Positions 39,118 through 46,271 of a stretch of DNA of 64,000 nt are shown one piece after another. Source of the stretch: PALSA-612 sp963704335 (lineage in GTDB: Bacteria; Actinomycetota; Thermoleophilia; Gaiellales; Gaiellaceae); contig OY969889.1 of the NCBI GenBank assembly GCA_963704335.1, positions 2,356,001 through 2,420,000 of the forward strand, read 5' to 3'. The position numbers and the translations under genes are program-made. Numbering within the stretch: position 1 is the first letter of the stretch; each line of letters starts with the position of its first letter. A model generated the notes under the pieces. That model saw only the letters and a program-made list of their open reading frames with translations, was not told the DNA's origin and searched no databases.

Positions 39118-39415
39118 TCAGTCCGTAAACGTCGCATGAGCTACCTGGTCGTAGGTGTCGAACATCACCCGCAACTGCTCATCCGTACGGGTGAGCCAGC
39201 GGGCGATACCGGTGTCCTCGATCTGCACGATGCTTGTGCCCATGATCTGCGCCAGGTGCCAGAGTTGGACGCCGGACTCGATGCTCCAGGTGGCGAAGGT
39301 GCTGGCGGCAGTCGTAGAGGCGGCGGTGTTCGAGTCCCGCGGCCCTGACGGCCCCCGCTGCGTCTAACGACCACCATTCATCGGTAGCAGCGGAGTTTCT
39401 CTGTTGAAAGTACAA
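39118..39415 (-). pseudogene. Tyrosine recombinase (phage integrase) C-terminal remnant
   Basis: Only the C-terminal part of a tyrosine recombinase is present. One frame reads 'AAGLEHRRLYDCR'. After skipping one base the next frame reads 'TFATWSIESGVQLWHLAQIM', with 'RWLTRTDEQLRVMFDTYD' near the end and a stop at 39118-39120. This is the 'RHTFAT' and 'hlAqiMGH' region of the family. The place of the catalytic Tyr (family 'TYAR') reads 'EDTGIARW', so the nucleophile is missing. No N-terminal half exists. It is next to tRNA-Leu and its repeated 3' ends, which explains it as a leftover of an integrated element. Confidence 0.75.
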
Positions 39416-39454
39416 TGTTCTGGTTCGCGCGTGAAAGACGCGGACGCGCCCGAC

Positions 39455-39507
39455 GTAGATGTCTGCGGCGGCGCGGGGGTGGGAGGCGAGAAGCCGCAGA
39501 CATCTAC
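39455..39507. repeat. Perfect 15-bp inverted repeat
   Basis: GTAGATGTCTGCGGC (39455-39469) and GCCGCAGACATCTAC (39493-39507) are exact reverse complements around a 23-nt spacer. It lies between the integrase remnant and the stop of the solute-binding protein gene. It has no T-run on the minus side, so it is not a classical terminator; a recombination or protein-binding site is possible. Confidence 0.7.
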
Positions 39508-39611
39508 CGTGCGCGAGAGAAACGCCGTCCCTCCCGGCTTGCGCCCTTTCTGTTACGTCACAGCCTGACTAGCAAGGGGCAGGCGTCACGGCGTGGCCGC
39601 AGGCGCCCTCG

Positions 39612-41195
39612 TCACTTGAGGCAGACGGCGGTCAGGTCGAGGAGCGGGTTGAGGACGATGCAGCCGACCCTTGCGGAGACGAACGTGAAATTGTTCAAGA
39701 ACGCAACGGGGATCGCGGGCGCAGCGTCCTGCGAGATCTGCACGTCGAGCTCACCGTAGGCCCGGTCGCGCTCGGGGCCGGAGAGGCGCGCGGCTAGGTC
39801 GAGGAGGCGGTTGTACTTGGGCGAGTTGAAGTACGACAAATTGATGTTGTCCGGCTGGCCGATCGTCCCCCCGTGGAAGATCTCGTTGAGAACGGACGGG
39901 TCTAGCGGGCCTTCCAAGTTCCCAAAGCCGACGCGGCCAATGTCGAAGGGCTCTCCGCGGGTCGCCAGCTTCTCGAACAGCAGTTGGCCCGGGAACTTCG
40001 TGATCTCCGGCTCGAGCCCGATCTGCCTCAGGTTCTGCTGGAGAACCTGCGCCTGGGCAACGTCGGCAGGATCGGGTCTCGTGTAGAGGACGGCCTTGCC
40101 GCCGCGTGTCCTTCCTTTGGCGAGCTTGCGCGCTGTGCGCAGATCCCCTGCGAGGGGGTAGATGCGCTCGTCGCTGATCCGCAGGTATTGGTCGGTGGGG
40201 GTTCCTGCGAAGGCATCACCGAGCTCGCGCGTGAGCGCTTTGCGGTTGACGGCGAAGTTGACCGCCTGGCGAAGCTTCGGGTTGTTCTTGAAGAGCGGCC
40301 GGCTCGTGTTGAGCACGAACATGCGTACAAAGGTCCCGGGCGCCACGAAGAACTGCGACTTGTTGACGCCGTAGCGCTGCGCGAGCTCGGTGCCGCGCTG
40401 AAAGAGCGCCGACGGCGCGAAGCCCCAGTCGAGGTTCCCGCTGGCGATCGCGTCGACGATCGCATTGGGGTCCGAGCTCAGGTCGGCGACGATGCGATCG
40501 ACATGGTGCGGGCGTGGCCCGCGGTAGAAGCGGTTTCGCTCGAGCACGAGCGATTGGTTGGGAACGTACTTGGCCACGTAGTACGGTGCCGGGCTCGGCA
40601 GCGGCGCCTTCGCGCCCTCCGGGTCGGCGGGCAAGGCGGCGGGAACGACGCAAAATCCCATACGCGCCGGAAGGTCCGCAATGGGTTTCTTCAGCCGCAC
40701 GATCAGCGTTCGACCCTTGGCGACGGCGCCGGCGAGCCTCGTCGCCTTGCCGTCGAGCATCTTCCGCGCGCCGACGATGTCGAGGAAGAGGTCCACTAGG
40801 TCCGACTGCATGACAGGGGTAAGGATCCGCTCGAGCGAATGAACGACGTCTCGCGCCGTCACGGCCGCGCCACTCGAAAAGCGAGCATCCTTGCGGATCG
40901 TGAACGTGTACGTCCTGCCATCCCTGGAGACGACCGGATCGGCCTCCGCGAGCTCCGGCGCCATACGGAACCCTGCCGGGGGCCGCTTGTCCGGGTAGGA
41001 CATCAGGCTGCCGCACGCCGGACTCAGGAGTGGGTATGCCAGGATGGGAAGCGCGGGATCGATCGGACCGAATTCGCCGATCGGGATGCCAACCCGGAAC
41101 GTGCCGCCCTCCTTGATCCCGCGCGGGCTCCCGGCTGCGGCGAGGAGGAGTGCTGCGCCAACAACCAGCCCTGCGACGGTCAGGGCCCTGCGCAC
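39612..41195 (-). CDS. Peptide/nickel-type ABC transporter solute-binding protein (SBP_bac_5)
   Basis: A 527-residue exported binding protein of the dipeptide/oligopeptide class. GTG 41195 gives a signal peptide ('LTVAGLVVGAALLLAAAG') without a lipobox Cys. The mature part shows family segments: 'YTFTIRKDARFSSGAAVTAR', 'DVVHSLERIL', 'VRMFVLNTSRPLFKNNPKLR', 'QAVNFAVNRKAL', and a typical end 'AAPAIPVAFLNNFTFVSARV'. The frame is open far upstream to 41528, but that part has no homology and contains the repeat region. No permease or ATPase gene is nearby, so it is an orphan component. It lies inside the interval bracketed by the tRNA-Leu repeats and may have arrived with, or been trapped by, the integration events. 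Confidence 0.88.
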   Translation of the reverse strand: MRRALTVAGLVVGAALLLAAAGSPRGIKEGGTFRVGIPIGEFGPIDPALPILAYPLLSPACGSLMSYPDKRPPAGFRMAPELAEADPVVSRDGRTYTFTIRKDARFSSGAAVTARDVVHSLERILTPVMQSDLVDLFLDIVGARKMLDGKATRLAGAVAKGRTLIVRLKKPIADLPARMGFCVVPAALPADPEGAKAPLPSPAPYYVAKYVPNQSLVLERNRFYRGPRPHHVDRIVADLSSDPNAIVDAIASGNLDWGFAPSALFQRGTELAQRYGVNKSQFFVAPGTFVRMFVLNTSRPLFKNNPKLRQAVNFAVNRKALTRELGDAFAGTPTDQYLRISDERIYPLAGDLRTARKLAKGRTRGGKAVLYTRPDPADVAQAQVLQQNLRQIGLEPEITKFPGQLLFEKLATRGEPFDIGRVGFGNLEGPLDPSVLNEIFHGGTIGQPDNINLSYFNSPKYNRLLDLAARLSGPERDRAYGELDVQISQDAAPAIPVAFLNNFTFVSARVGCIVLNPLLDLTAVCLK

Positions 41196-41510
41196 TGTGT
41201 GCGGGATGGTACGCGCCCGACGGCCGCCAGTAAAGGGAGGCGCGGACGCTGGCTGGCCTGAGCTGGCCGTCCGAAAACGGATATCTAGCGCTCGAACTCG
41301 CCGGCGACTACGCTCGACGCGGCCCGGCAATCGCGGGGAAGCACTCGTCGAGCGGCGAGCGTTCAACCCCGCGCCGGGCCTTCTCGGCTGGCCTCGAGAG
41401 TCCGCAATAAGTCCGCAAACGCCCCGGAAACAGCCCGCGTAGCCAAGCGGAGCGAACCCCGAAAACCGAGCAGCGAAGCCACTTCCCGCCACCACCCGCC
41501 ACCCCCCTAC
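41196..41510 (+). other. Intergenic segment between the binding-protein gene and the third repeat
   Basis: About 315 nt with no convincing gene. At 41398-41420 it contains AGTCCGCAATAAGTCCGCAA, nearly the same as AGTCCGCAATCAGTCCGTAA at 39109-39128, where the integrase remnant ends. At 41447-41463 it contains CAAGCGGAGCGAACCCC, similar to the bases before the repeat at 39056. This is probably debris from the same kind of integrated element. Confidence 0.55.
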
Positions 41511-41546
41511 GAACCCGTGGAGGTTCAAGTCCTCTCATCCGCATAG
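41511..41546 (+). repeat. tRNA-Leu 3'-end repeat, distal copy
   Basis: GAACCCGTGGAGGTTCAAGT followed by CCTCTCATCCGCATAG. It differs from 39055-39091 by one missing C and is in the same orientation. Together the two bracket a 2.4-kb interval holding the integrase remnant and the binding-protein gene. Confidence 0.85.
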
Positions 41547-41572
41547 CGGCCTGCTGGCCGGTCTTGGCTCGA

Positions 41573-41917
41573 TCAGGCCCTAGACGTCTTCCACTTTCCT
41601 CGGGCCGGCCTCTTTCGCATGGTGAAAAGAACGACAGGGGTGACAAGCAGTAGCCCGAAAGCCGCGGCCCAGGTGTCCCCCCACTGCGAGAGCAGCACGA
41701 TAACCACTGCCACGCCGGTCATCAGAGCGGCCAGTACCTCCAGAGTCTTCAGTGTCTTCATAGACGGCCGACCTTCTTCGGCGACCTGCTCTGCCACCAA
41801 GAAGAATGTGGTGCAGAGCAAGAGGAACGCAAAAATGAACAGCATCCACCCGCAGACAGCGGCACCGAGCGCGCTCAGCAGGAAATCCACACGACGTTCA
41901 TTGCACGGCTGCCTCAT
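41573..41917 (-). CDS. Membrane protein, unknown
   Basis: A 114-residue protein with three or four hydrophobic helices: 'FLLSALGAAVCGWMLFIFAF', 'LLLCTTFFLVAEQVAEEG', 'TLEVLAALMTGVAVVIVLLS' and 'AAFGLLLVTPVVLFTM', ending in a basic tail ('RKRPARGKWKTSRA'). I do not recognise a family. The gene and the 250 nt before it are visibly less GC-rich than the surroundings, which together with the adjacent tRNA-Leu repeat suggests foreign origin. The ATG at 41917 is a reasonable start. Confidence 0.55.
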   Translation of the reverse strand: MRQPCNERRVDFLLSALGAAVCGWMLFIFAFLLLCTTFFLVAEQVAEEGRPSMKTLKTLEVLAALMTGVAVVIVLLSQWGDTWAAAFGLLLVTPVVLFTMRKRPARGKWKTSRA

Positions 41918-42103
41918 TCGCGCGTAGACATGACGTGATCCTCGTGCAGAACTTCAAAATGCAAGATCCACACGCCGCGAGTCATCCGATCTCCTGCATA
42001 GCCCGTCTCGAGATCTTCGTTTGTGACGCAAGATTTCGCGTTCGGTCGGCGTCTAGTAGTCGAACGTGACAGCCCGCGGCCATCGCATCCCAACGCTTAC
42101 CCC

Positions 42104-42130
42104 TTGAATGCCGGGAGGCGGCTGGATAGT
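42104..42130 (+). promoter_or_regulatory. Candidate promoter of the Calx-beta gene
   Basis: TTGAAT (42104-42109) and GATAGT (42125-42130) are separated by 15 nt, a little short for the consensus. They lie 35 nt upstream of a strong ribosome-binding site and ATG at 42165. Confidence 0.35.
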
Positions 42131-42164
42131 GTTCGCCAGCCGAAATTTGACCGAAGGGGAGGGC

Positions 42165-43226
42165 ATGGGGAGAGAGCGGCACCAATGCGGCACTAATAGG
42201 ACCCTGCGCCGCGGGCTGTCACGGCCACGTGGCTCATTGGTCGTCATCGCTGTGGGAGCGTTCTTTGCGCTGCTCGTGGCACAGGCAGGAGCAGTCCCGG
42301 CAGCATCGACCATCTCGGCTTTCGACGTCAGCACAGCGGAGGGCTCGGATGACGTCAATCACTCTGTGTCGGTACCCGTCCAGCTCTCCGAGGCGAGCCC
42401 GGTCGCCGTCACGGTCAACTGGGCGACCGCACCAGGGACGGCCCGTCCCGTCGAGCTGGCGGACGAAGTCTCATTCGTCGACTACTACACCGGCAGCGGA
42501 CAGGTGTTCTTTGCGCCCGGGGAAACGTCGAAGACCGTCGAGGTTGTGATCGACGGCGGAGGCGCTGTGGAGGCCGACGAGACACTCTTCGTCGAGCTAT
42601 CGTCGCCGGTCAATGCCACCATAGCCCGAGGCACGGCGACGGTCACGATCCTCAACGACGACATTCCTCCGCCTCCTGACGCGGGCGAGGTCAACGTCAT
42701 TCCTGCGAGCGGTGGTGGACAGTGCGTCGCAGTCGTCGGCGGTGGAGGCTGTAAGCCGCTCGATTTCGGCCAGCAGGTTGCGGTCGACGACGTCCTCTAC
42801 ATCAACCCGAAGCAGAGCAAGGTCCAGGTGCAGTTCGTGGCCGGTGCCGCGCAGTTCTACGGCGGCCGCTTCGACGTGAAAGAAGTCCTGAGTGGAGGCA
42901 AGAACGTCCTGGTCATGCGTCTCGTCGGCGGGGACATCAATGGAAAATGCGGCACGGGGAACCGGACCGCGGCCGGCGTGAACTCCCAGGAGAAGACGAA
43001 GCCGATCAGACGGCTCTGGGGCAAGGGCAAGGGCCGTTTCCGCACCCGCGGCCGCTACTCGTCGGGGACTGTTCGCGGTACGAACTGGCTGACGACCGAC
43101 TACTGCGACGGCACCGAGACCCGGGTCGTGGCCGGCGTCGTGCGCGTCTTCGACTTCGTCACGAAGAAGACGATTCTCCTCCAGCCGAAGCAGAGTTACT
43201 TCGCCAAGGCCGGCGAGATCGACTAG
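42165..43226 (+). CDS. Secreted Calx-beta domain protein with FecR-like C-terminal region
   Basis: A 353-residue exported protein. After a basic N-terminus comes a hydrophobic signal segment ('SLVVIAVGAFFALLVAQAGA'), then one Calx-beta domain (about residues 50-165: 'VAVTVNWATAPGTARPVELA', 'FAPGETSKTVEVVIDGGG', 'TATVTILNDDIPPPP'). The last about 185 residues include 'RRLWGKGKGRFRTRGRYSSG' and 'TVRGTNWLTTDYCDG', which I read as a FecR-like beta domain closing with 'TILLQPKQSYFAKAG'. Paired Cys residues fit an extracytoplasmic location. A strong Shine-Dalgarno (AAGGGGAGGG) precedes ATG 42165, which supports this start over the open frame upstream. The function is probably adhesion or cell-surface binding. 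Confidence 0.8.
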   Translation: MGRERHQCGTNRTLRRGLSRPRGSLVVIAVGAFFALLVAQAGAVPAASTISAFDVSTAEGSDDVNHSVSVPVQLSEASPVAVTVNWATAPGTARPVELADEVSFVDYYTGSGQVFFAPGETSKTVEVVIDGGGAVEADETLFVELSSPVNATIARGTATVTILNDDIPPPPDAGEVNVIPASGGGQCVAVVGGGGCKPLDFGQQVAVDDVLYINPKQSKVQVQFVAGAAQFYGGRFDVKEVLSGGKNVLVMRLVGGDINGKCGTGNRTAAGVNSQEKTKPIRRLWGKGKGRFRTRGRYSSGTVRGTNWLTTDYCDGTETRVVAGVVRVFDFVTKKTILLQPKQSYFAKAGEID

Positions 43227-43229
43227 CAG

Positions 43230-43688
43230 CTAGGCGAGCGCTTTCAGAACGTCGTCGGCGTGCTCGGCGGGCTTGACCTCCCGTAGCACGCCGGCGACCT
43301 TGCCTTCCGAGTCGATCACGAACGTCGACCGCTCGTTGCCCAGGTAGGTCTTGTCTCCGTACGTCTTCTCGACCCAGACGCCGTAGAGCTCGGCCACCTC
43401 GTGCTCCGAATCCGCGAGCAACGTGAAGGGCAGGTCGTACTTCGAGCGGAACTGTTCGTGCGAGGAGGCTGAATCTGGGCTTACGCCGAGGACAACAGCG
43501 CCGCGCTCCTCGAAGTCACTCCACGCGTCCCGGATCTCACAGGCCTGGAGCGTGCAGCCAGGCGTGTCATCCTTGGGGTAGAAGTAGAGAACGACGGGGC
43601 TGCCGCGAAGCGACGACAGGCGAACTCGCTCGCCCGAGTCGCTCTCGAGCTCGAAGTCCGGTGCGTCCTGTCCGACCTCCACCGCCAC
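43230..43688 (-). CDS. bcp: Thioredoxin-dependent peroxiredoxin (BCP/PrxQ type)
   Basis: A 152-residue thiol peroxidase that reduces hydroperoxides. The peroxidatic Cys is in 'KDDTPGCTLQACEIRD', and a second Cys five residues later fits the resolving Cys of the BCP/PrxQ subgroup. 'GQDAPDFELESDSGERVRLS' opens the thioredoxin fold, and the catalytic Arg/Phe region appears as 'GNERSTFVIDSEG'. The GTG start at 43688 is 34 nt from the divergent membrane protein gene. The stop is 4 nt from the end of the convergent Calx-beta gene. Confidence 0.94.
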   Translation of the reverse strand: MAVEVGQDAPDFELESDSGERVRLSSLRGSPVVLYFYPKDDTPGCTLQACEIRDAWSDFEERGAVVLGVSPDSASSHEQFRSKYDLPFTLLADSEHEVAELYGVWVEKTYGDKTYLGNERSTFVIDSEGKVAGVLREVKPAEHADDVLKALA

Positions 43689-43722
43689 CGGGCAATCCTA
43701 ACCGCCTCGCTACCCTGGCGGC

Positions 43723-44097
43723 GTGAGGCGGTTCTTCGCCGAAATGAACCCGACGCTGCGCGGGTTTCTCATCATTGCGCTGATCGCCGGCGTGGTCGTG
43801 GTGCTGCAGCTCTACCAGACGCTCGTGGCGCTCTCCATCCTCGCCCGCATCGCGTTTCTGCTGGCCGTCGCCTTCTTCATCTATCTCGCCTGGCGCGAGC
43901 GCCGCGGCGAGATCTCGGAGTGGTCCGCGCGCGCGAGAACGGCGTTCTACGGCGCGGCGATCATCATCGTCGTCGACATCGGCATCTTCACGTTCGCCGG
44001 AGCCTCGGGGCTCGACGCGGTCGCTTTCATCCTCGTGCTCGGGCTCTGTGGCTACGCCATGTTCCGAACATGGCGCCAGGAACACACCTACTCGTAG
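43723..44097 (+). CDS. Membrane protein, unknown
   Basis: A 124-residue protein with about four transmembrane helices: 'GFLIIALIAGVVVVLQLY', 'LARIAFLLAVAFFIYLAW', 'AFYGAAIIIVVDIGIFTFAG' and 'AVAFILVLGLCGYAMFRTW'. A charged loop ('RERRGEISEWSARART') separates the two pairs. The GTG start is supported by the family-like opening 'MRRFFAEMNPTLRGFL'. It overlaps the stop of the convergent HemQ-like gene by 10 nt. The function is unknown. Confidence 0.7.
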   Translation: MRRFFAEMNPTLRGFLIIALIAGVVVVLQLYQTLVALSILARIAFLLAVAFFIYLAWRERRGEISEWSARARTAFYGAAIIIVVDIGIFTFAGASGLDAVAFILVLGLCGYAMFRTWRQEHTYS

Positions 44098-44783
44098 GCG
44101 CGCGTGCCGACGGTGGCGCCGTCCAGCTGATCCAGAGCCTCGCGGATCTCCACCTTGTGGCCGACGAAGATCGGCGTGTCGCGCTCCGTGTAGCGGCTCG
44201 CCTCCGACTCGCGCAATGTCAGCATGAGATGCATGAAGTCCGCCGGCTCGTCGCACTCGAAGGCGGTCATGAACTCCTGGTCGTCGATGCCGAACGAGTA
44301 CGTCGTGTGATTGTGGATCGAGGGAAACGACGCGCCGGTGGCGATGTGCTCGTCCATCGCCCGCTGGCGGTCCTCGACCGGGAGCTCATACCACGGCCGC
44401 ACCTTCACGAAGGGGTAGACGACGAGGTACGGCGATCCCCGCGGCACGACCTTGCGTGCTCGTCGCGCGCTCGTGTACTGCGAAGCTTTCGTCGTGGCGA
44501 GATACGAGTACGGGGTGTCGAGCCATCCGGCGAGCGGCGTCGCGTTCAGCTCCGTGCCCAGCTCCTCGAAGTCGAGATAGCGCTCGGTGACCTTCCAGAC
44601 GAAGAAGTCACAATCGGGCCGCACTCCGGCCGTCGAGTAGGCCTGGAGATGCTCCAGCCTGCCCGCCCAGTCCTCGATCACGTCGGCGAACGCGTCCTTG
44701 CCTGCAGCGCGCTCGTCGACGGGTAGCCGGCGCCACTCCGGAGAGACCTTGAAAAACGTGTAGGCGACGTACTGCCCTTGCAT
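44088..44783 (-). CDS. Chlorite dismutase-family / HemQ-like coproheme decarboxylase
   Basis: A 231-residue protein of the chlorite dismutase superfamily. In actinobacteria the commonest member is HemQ (ChdC), which converts coproheme to protoheme in the last step of coproporphyrin-dependent haem synthesis. Segments seen are 'YVAYTFFKVSPEWRRLP', 'YSYLATTKASQYTS', 'YLVVYPFVKVRPWYELP', 'MDEHIATGASFPSIHNHTTY' and 'FGIDDQEFMTAFECDEPADF'. The His in 'DEHIATG' aligns with the proximal haem ligand of HemQ. ATG 44783 was chosen because homology starts there. It lies 6 nt downstream of the secreted glycosidase gene, an odd partner. Other haem genes are not in the window, so HemQ rather than another family member is an inference. 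Confidence 0.85.
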   Translation of the reverse strand: MQGQYVAYTFFKVSPEWRRLPVDERAAGKDAFADVIEDWAGRLEHLQAYSTAGVRPDCDFFVWKVTERYLDFEELGTELNATPLAGWLDTPYSYLATTKASQYTSARRARKVVPRGSPYLVVYPFVKVRPWYELPVEDRQRAMDEHIATGASFPSIHNHTTYSFGIDDQEFMTAFECDEPADFMHLMLTLRESEASRYTERDTPIFVGHKVEIREALDQLDGATVGTRAYE

Positions 44784-44788
44784 CGGAG

Positions 44789-46231
44789 TCACCGCACGGC
44801 TACGGGGCGGCTGACGAGCTGCGTCGGGGGACCCGCGTTCAGCGGATGCGTCAGCGTCACCGTGAACCGGTAGTCGCCGCGCGCCACGCGGCGGGCCGGC
44901 AGGGCGACGCTCTTCGCGACGCCCGCGAGCGCCGTGCCCCGCACGGAGAGCGTGGTCGAGCCGCGCGGATGCCGCTCGAGCCGAACTCGGTACTTGCAGT
45001 CGATGTCGCACTTGAGCTTGACCTTCAGCGGCACCGTCGTCAGCGACTTGCCTCGCGGATACGAGACCTTGCCCACCGGCGAAAGTGACAGCCCGGCGCA
45101 CTTCGCGATCACTCCACCTCGCGAGTCGCGTGCAGCATCCTCGACCGCCGTCAGGCTCGGCTTGGGAGTGCCGTCCGCGTAGTACATCCCCGACTGCCAA
45201 CGGTCGAGGTTCGCCTCGTCGATCGTGTGGAAGAAAAGGAACGTCGTGACGTTCGGCTGACAGAACGCCATGGCGAGCGCCTCGCGGTAGAACTTCGCCT
45301 GCGTCGCGTTGTCGACCGGCCTCACCGACTCGATCTCCTTGCCGGTGTAGATCGCCGACTTCGTGCTCGGAATCACCGATTCGACGCCGAACTCGCCGTA
45401 GACGATGGGCAGGGTAGAGCCCGGCTGCGCAGTGCCGTCGAACGCCTGGCCCAGCAACGTGACGAGCTTGTCGTAGTCGGCGATCGCAATCGTCGTGTTG
45501 TTCGGGTGGGCGAACCCCGGCGGCGTGCTCGAGTTGTCCTGATACGGATGGATCGCGAAGCTGTCCATCACCGGCAGCGTCCGGCCGGTCTGGCGGTACG
45601 CATTGCCGAGCTCGGTGATGAACCTGGTCGGGGAGTGGGTGGGGCGGATGCCGCCCGCCCGGTCGCCGCCGCGCGGCGACACGGCCCCGCCGATCACCTG
45701 AGACTTCGCCGACACCTTCTTCAGCTCGTCGTAGGTCCGCGCCAGGAGCGCGAGGTACGCGGCCGGCGACAAGCTCGTGCCGTCGAGGGCGAACTGCGGC
45801 ATCCAGAAGCGGTTGAGGTTGGGCTCGTTGCCGATCACGAAGTCCCTGATCGTCGGGTTGTCGCGAGCGATCGCGGCCGTGTAGGCGGCGAACTCGTCGC
45901 GCCCCCCGTCCGTCAGCGGCGTCGTTGCGAAGTCCTTGTGGAACACCTGCACGATCACCTTTGTGCCGGTCAGGCTGGCGGCGTCGGCGACGATGTCAAT
46001 CGCGTTCTGCTCTCCGGGAAGCGGCGCGCGCAAGCCCGGCGACCACGTGGTGGTTATGCGCACGGCCTTGAGGCCGGCGAGGGACATCAGGTCGAGCTGA
46101 GCCTTGGCCTGGGTGATCGTCGGCTGGCGGACGATGTCCTCTGCCGCCCCGACGAGCAGCGTCGGCCCGCCAGCGGCAGCAGGACCTGCGAGGGCGAGCG
46201 CGACCAGCGCAACGAGGAGCAAGCGACCCAT
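44789..46231 (-). CDS. Secreted glycoside hydrolase-like TIM-barrel protein
   Basis: A 480-residue exported protein with a signal peptide ('LLLVALVALALAGPAAAG'). The catalytic barrel has the two features of clan GH-A: an acid/base Glu after Asn in 'RDFVIGNEPNLNRFW', and a candidate nucleophile Glu in 'LPIVYGEFGVESVI'. 'MDSFAIHPYQDNSS' lies between them. The last about 110 residues are a beta-sandwich-like domain with a Cys pair ('KCDIDCKYRVRLE'). The sugar substrate is not assignable. It is first in a two-gene unit with the HemQ-like gene and divergent from uvrC, with 40 nt between starts. Confidence 0.83.
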   Translation of the reverse strand: MGRLLLVALVALALAGPAAAGGPTLLVGAAEDIVRQPTITQAKAQLDLMSLAGLKAVRITTTWSPGLRAPLPGEQNAIDIVADAASLTGTKVIVQVFHKDFATTPLTDGGRDEFAAYTAAIARDNPTIRDFVIGNEPNLNRFWMPQFALDGTSLSPAAYLALLARTYDELKKVSAKSQVIGGAVSPRGGDRAGGIRPTHSPTRFITELGNAYRQTGRTLPVMDSFAIHPYQDNSSTPPGFAHPNNTTIAIADYDKLVTLLGQAFDGTAQPGSTLPIVYGEFGVESVIPSTKSAIYTGKEIESVRPVDNATQAKFYREALAMAFCQPNVTTFLFFHTIDEANLDRWQSGMYYADGTPKPSLTAVEDAARDSRGGVIAKCAGLSLSPVGKVSYPRGKSLTTVPLKVKLKCDIDCKYRVRLERHPRGSTTLSVRGTALAGVAKSVALPARRVARGDYRFTVTLTHPLNAGPPTQLVSRPVAVR

Positions 46232-46271
46232 GACGAGCGTAAAAGTAGCCGCTGGCTACGCTGGGTGCCGC

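Noticed and set aside
39300..39350. tRNA-like segment with GTTCGAGTCCC on the plus strand
   Set aside because: No matching acceptor or anticodon stem could be built. The bases belong to the integrase remnant on the other strand.
39612..41528. Start of the binding-protein gene at 41528
   Set aside because: The extra 111 residues include the translated tRNA-Leu repeat and integrase-end debris, and precede a good signal peptide at GTG 41195.
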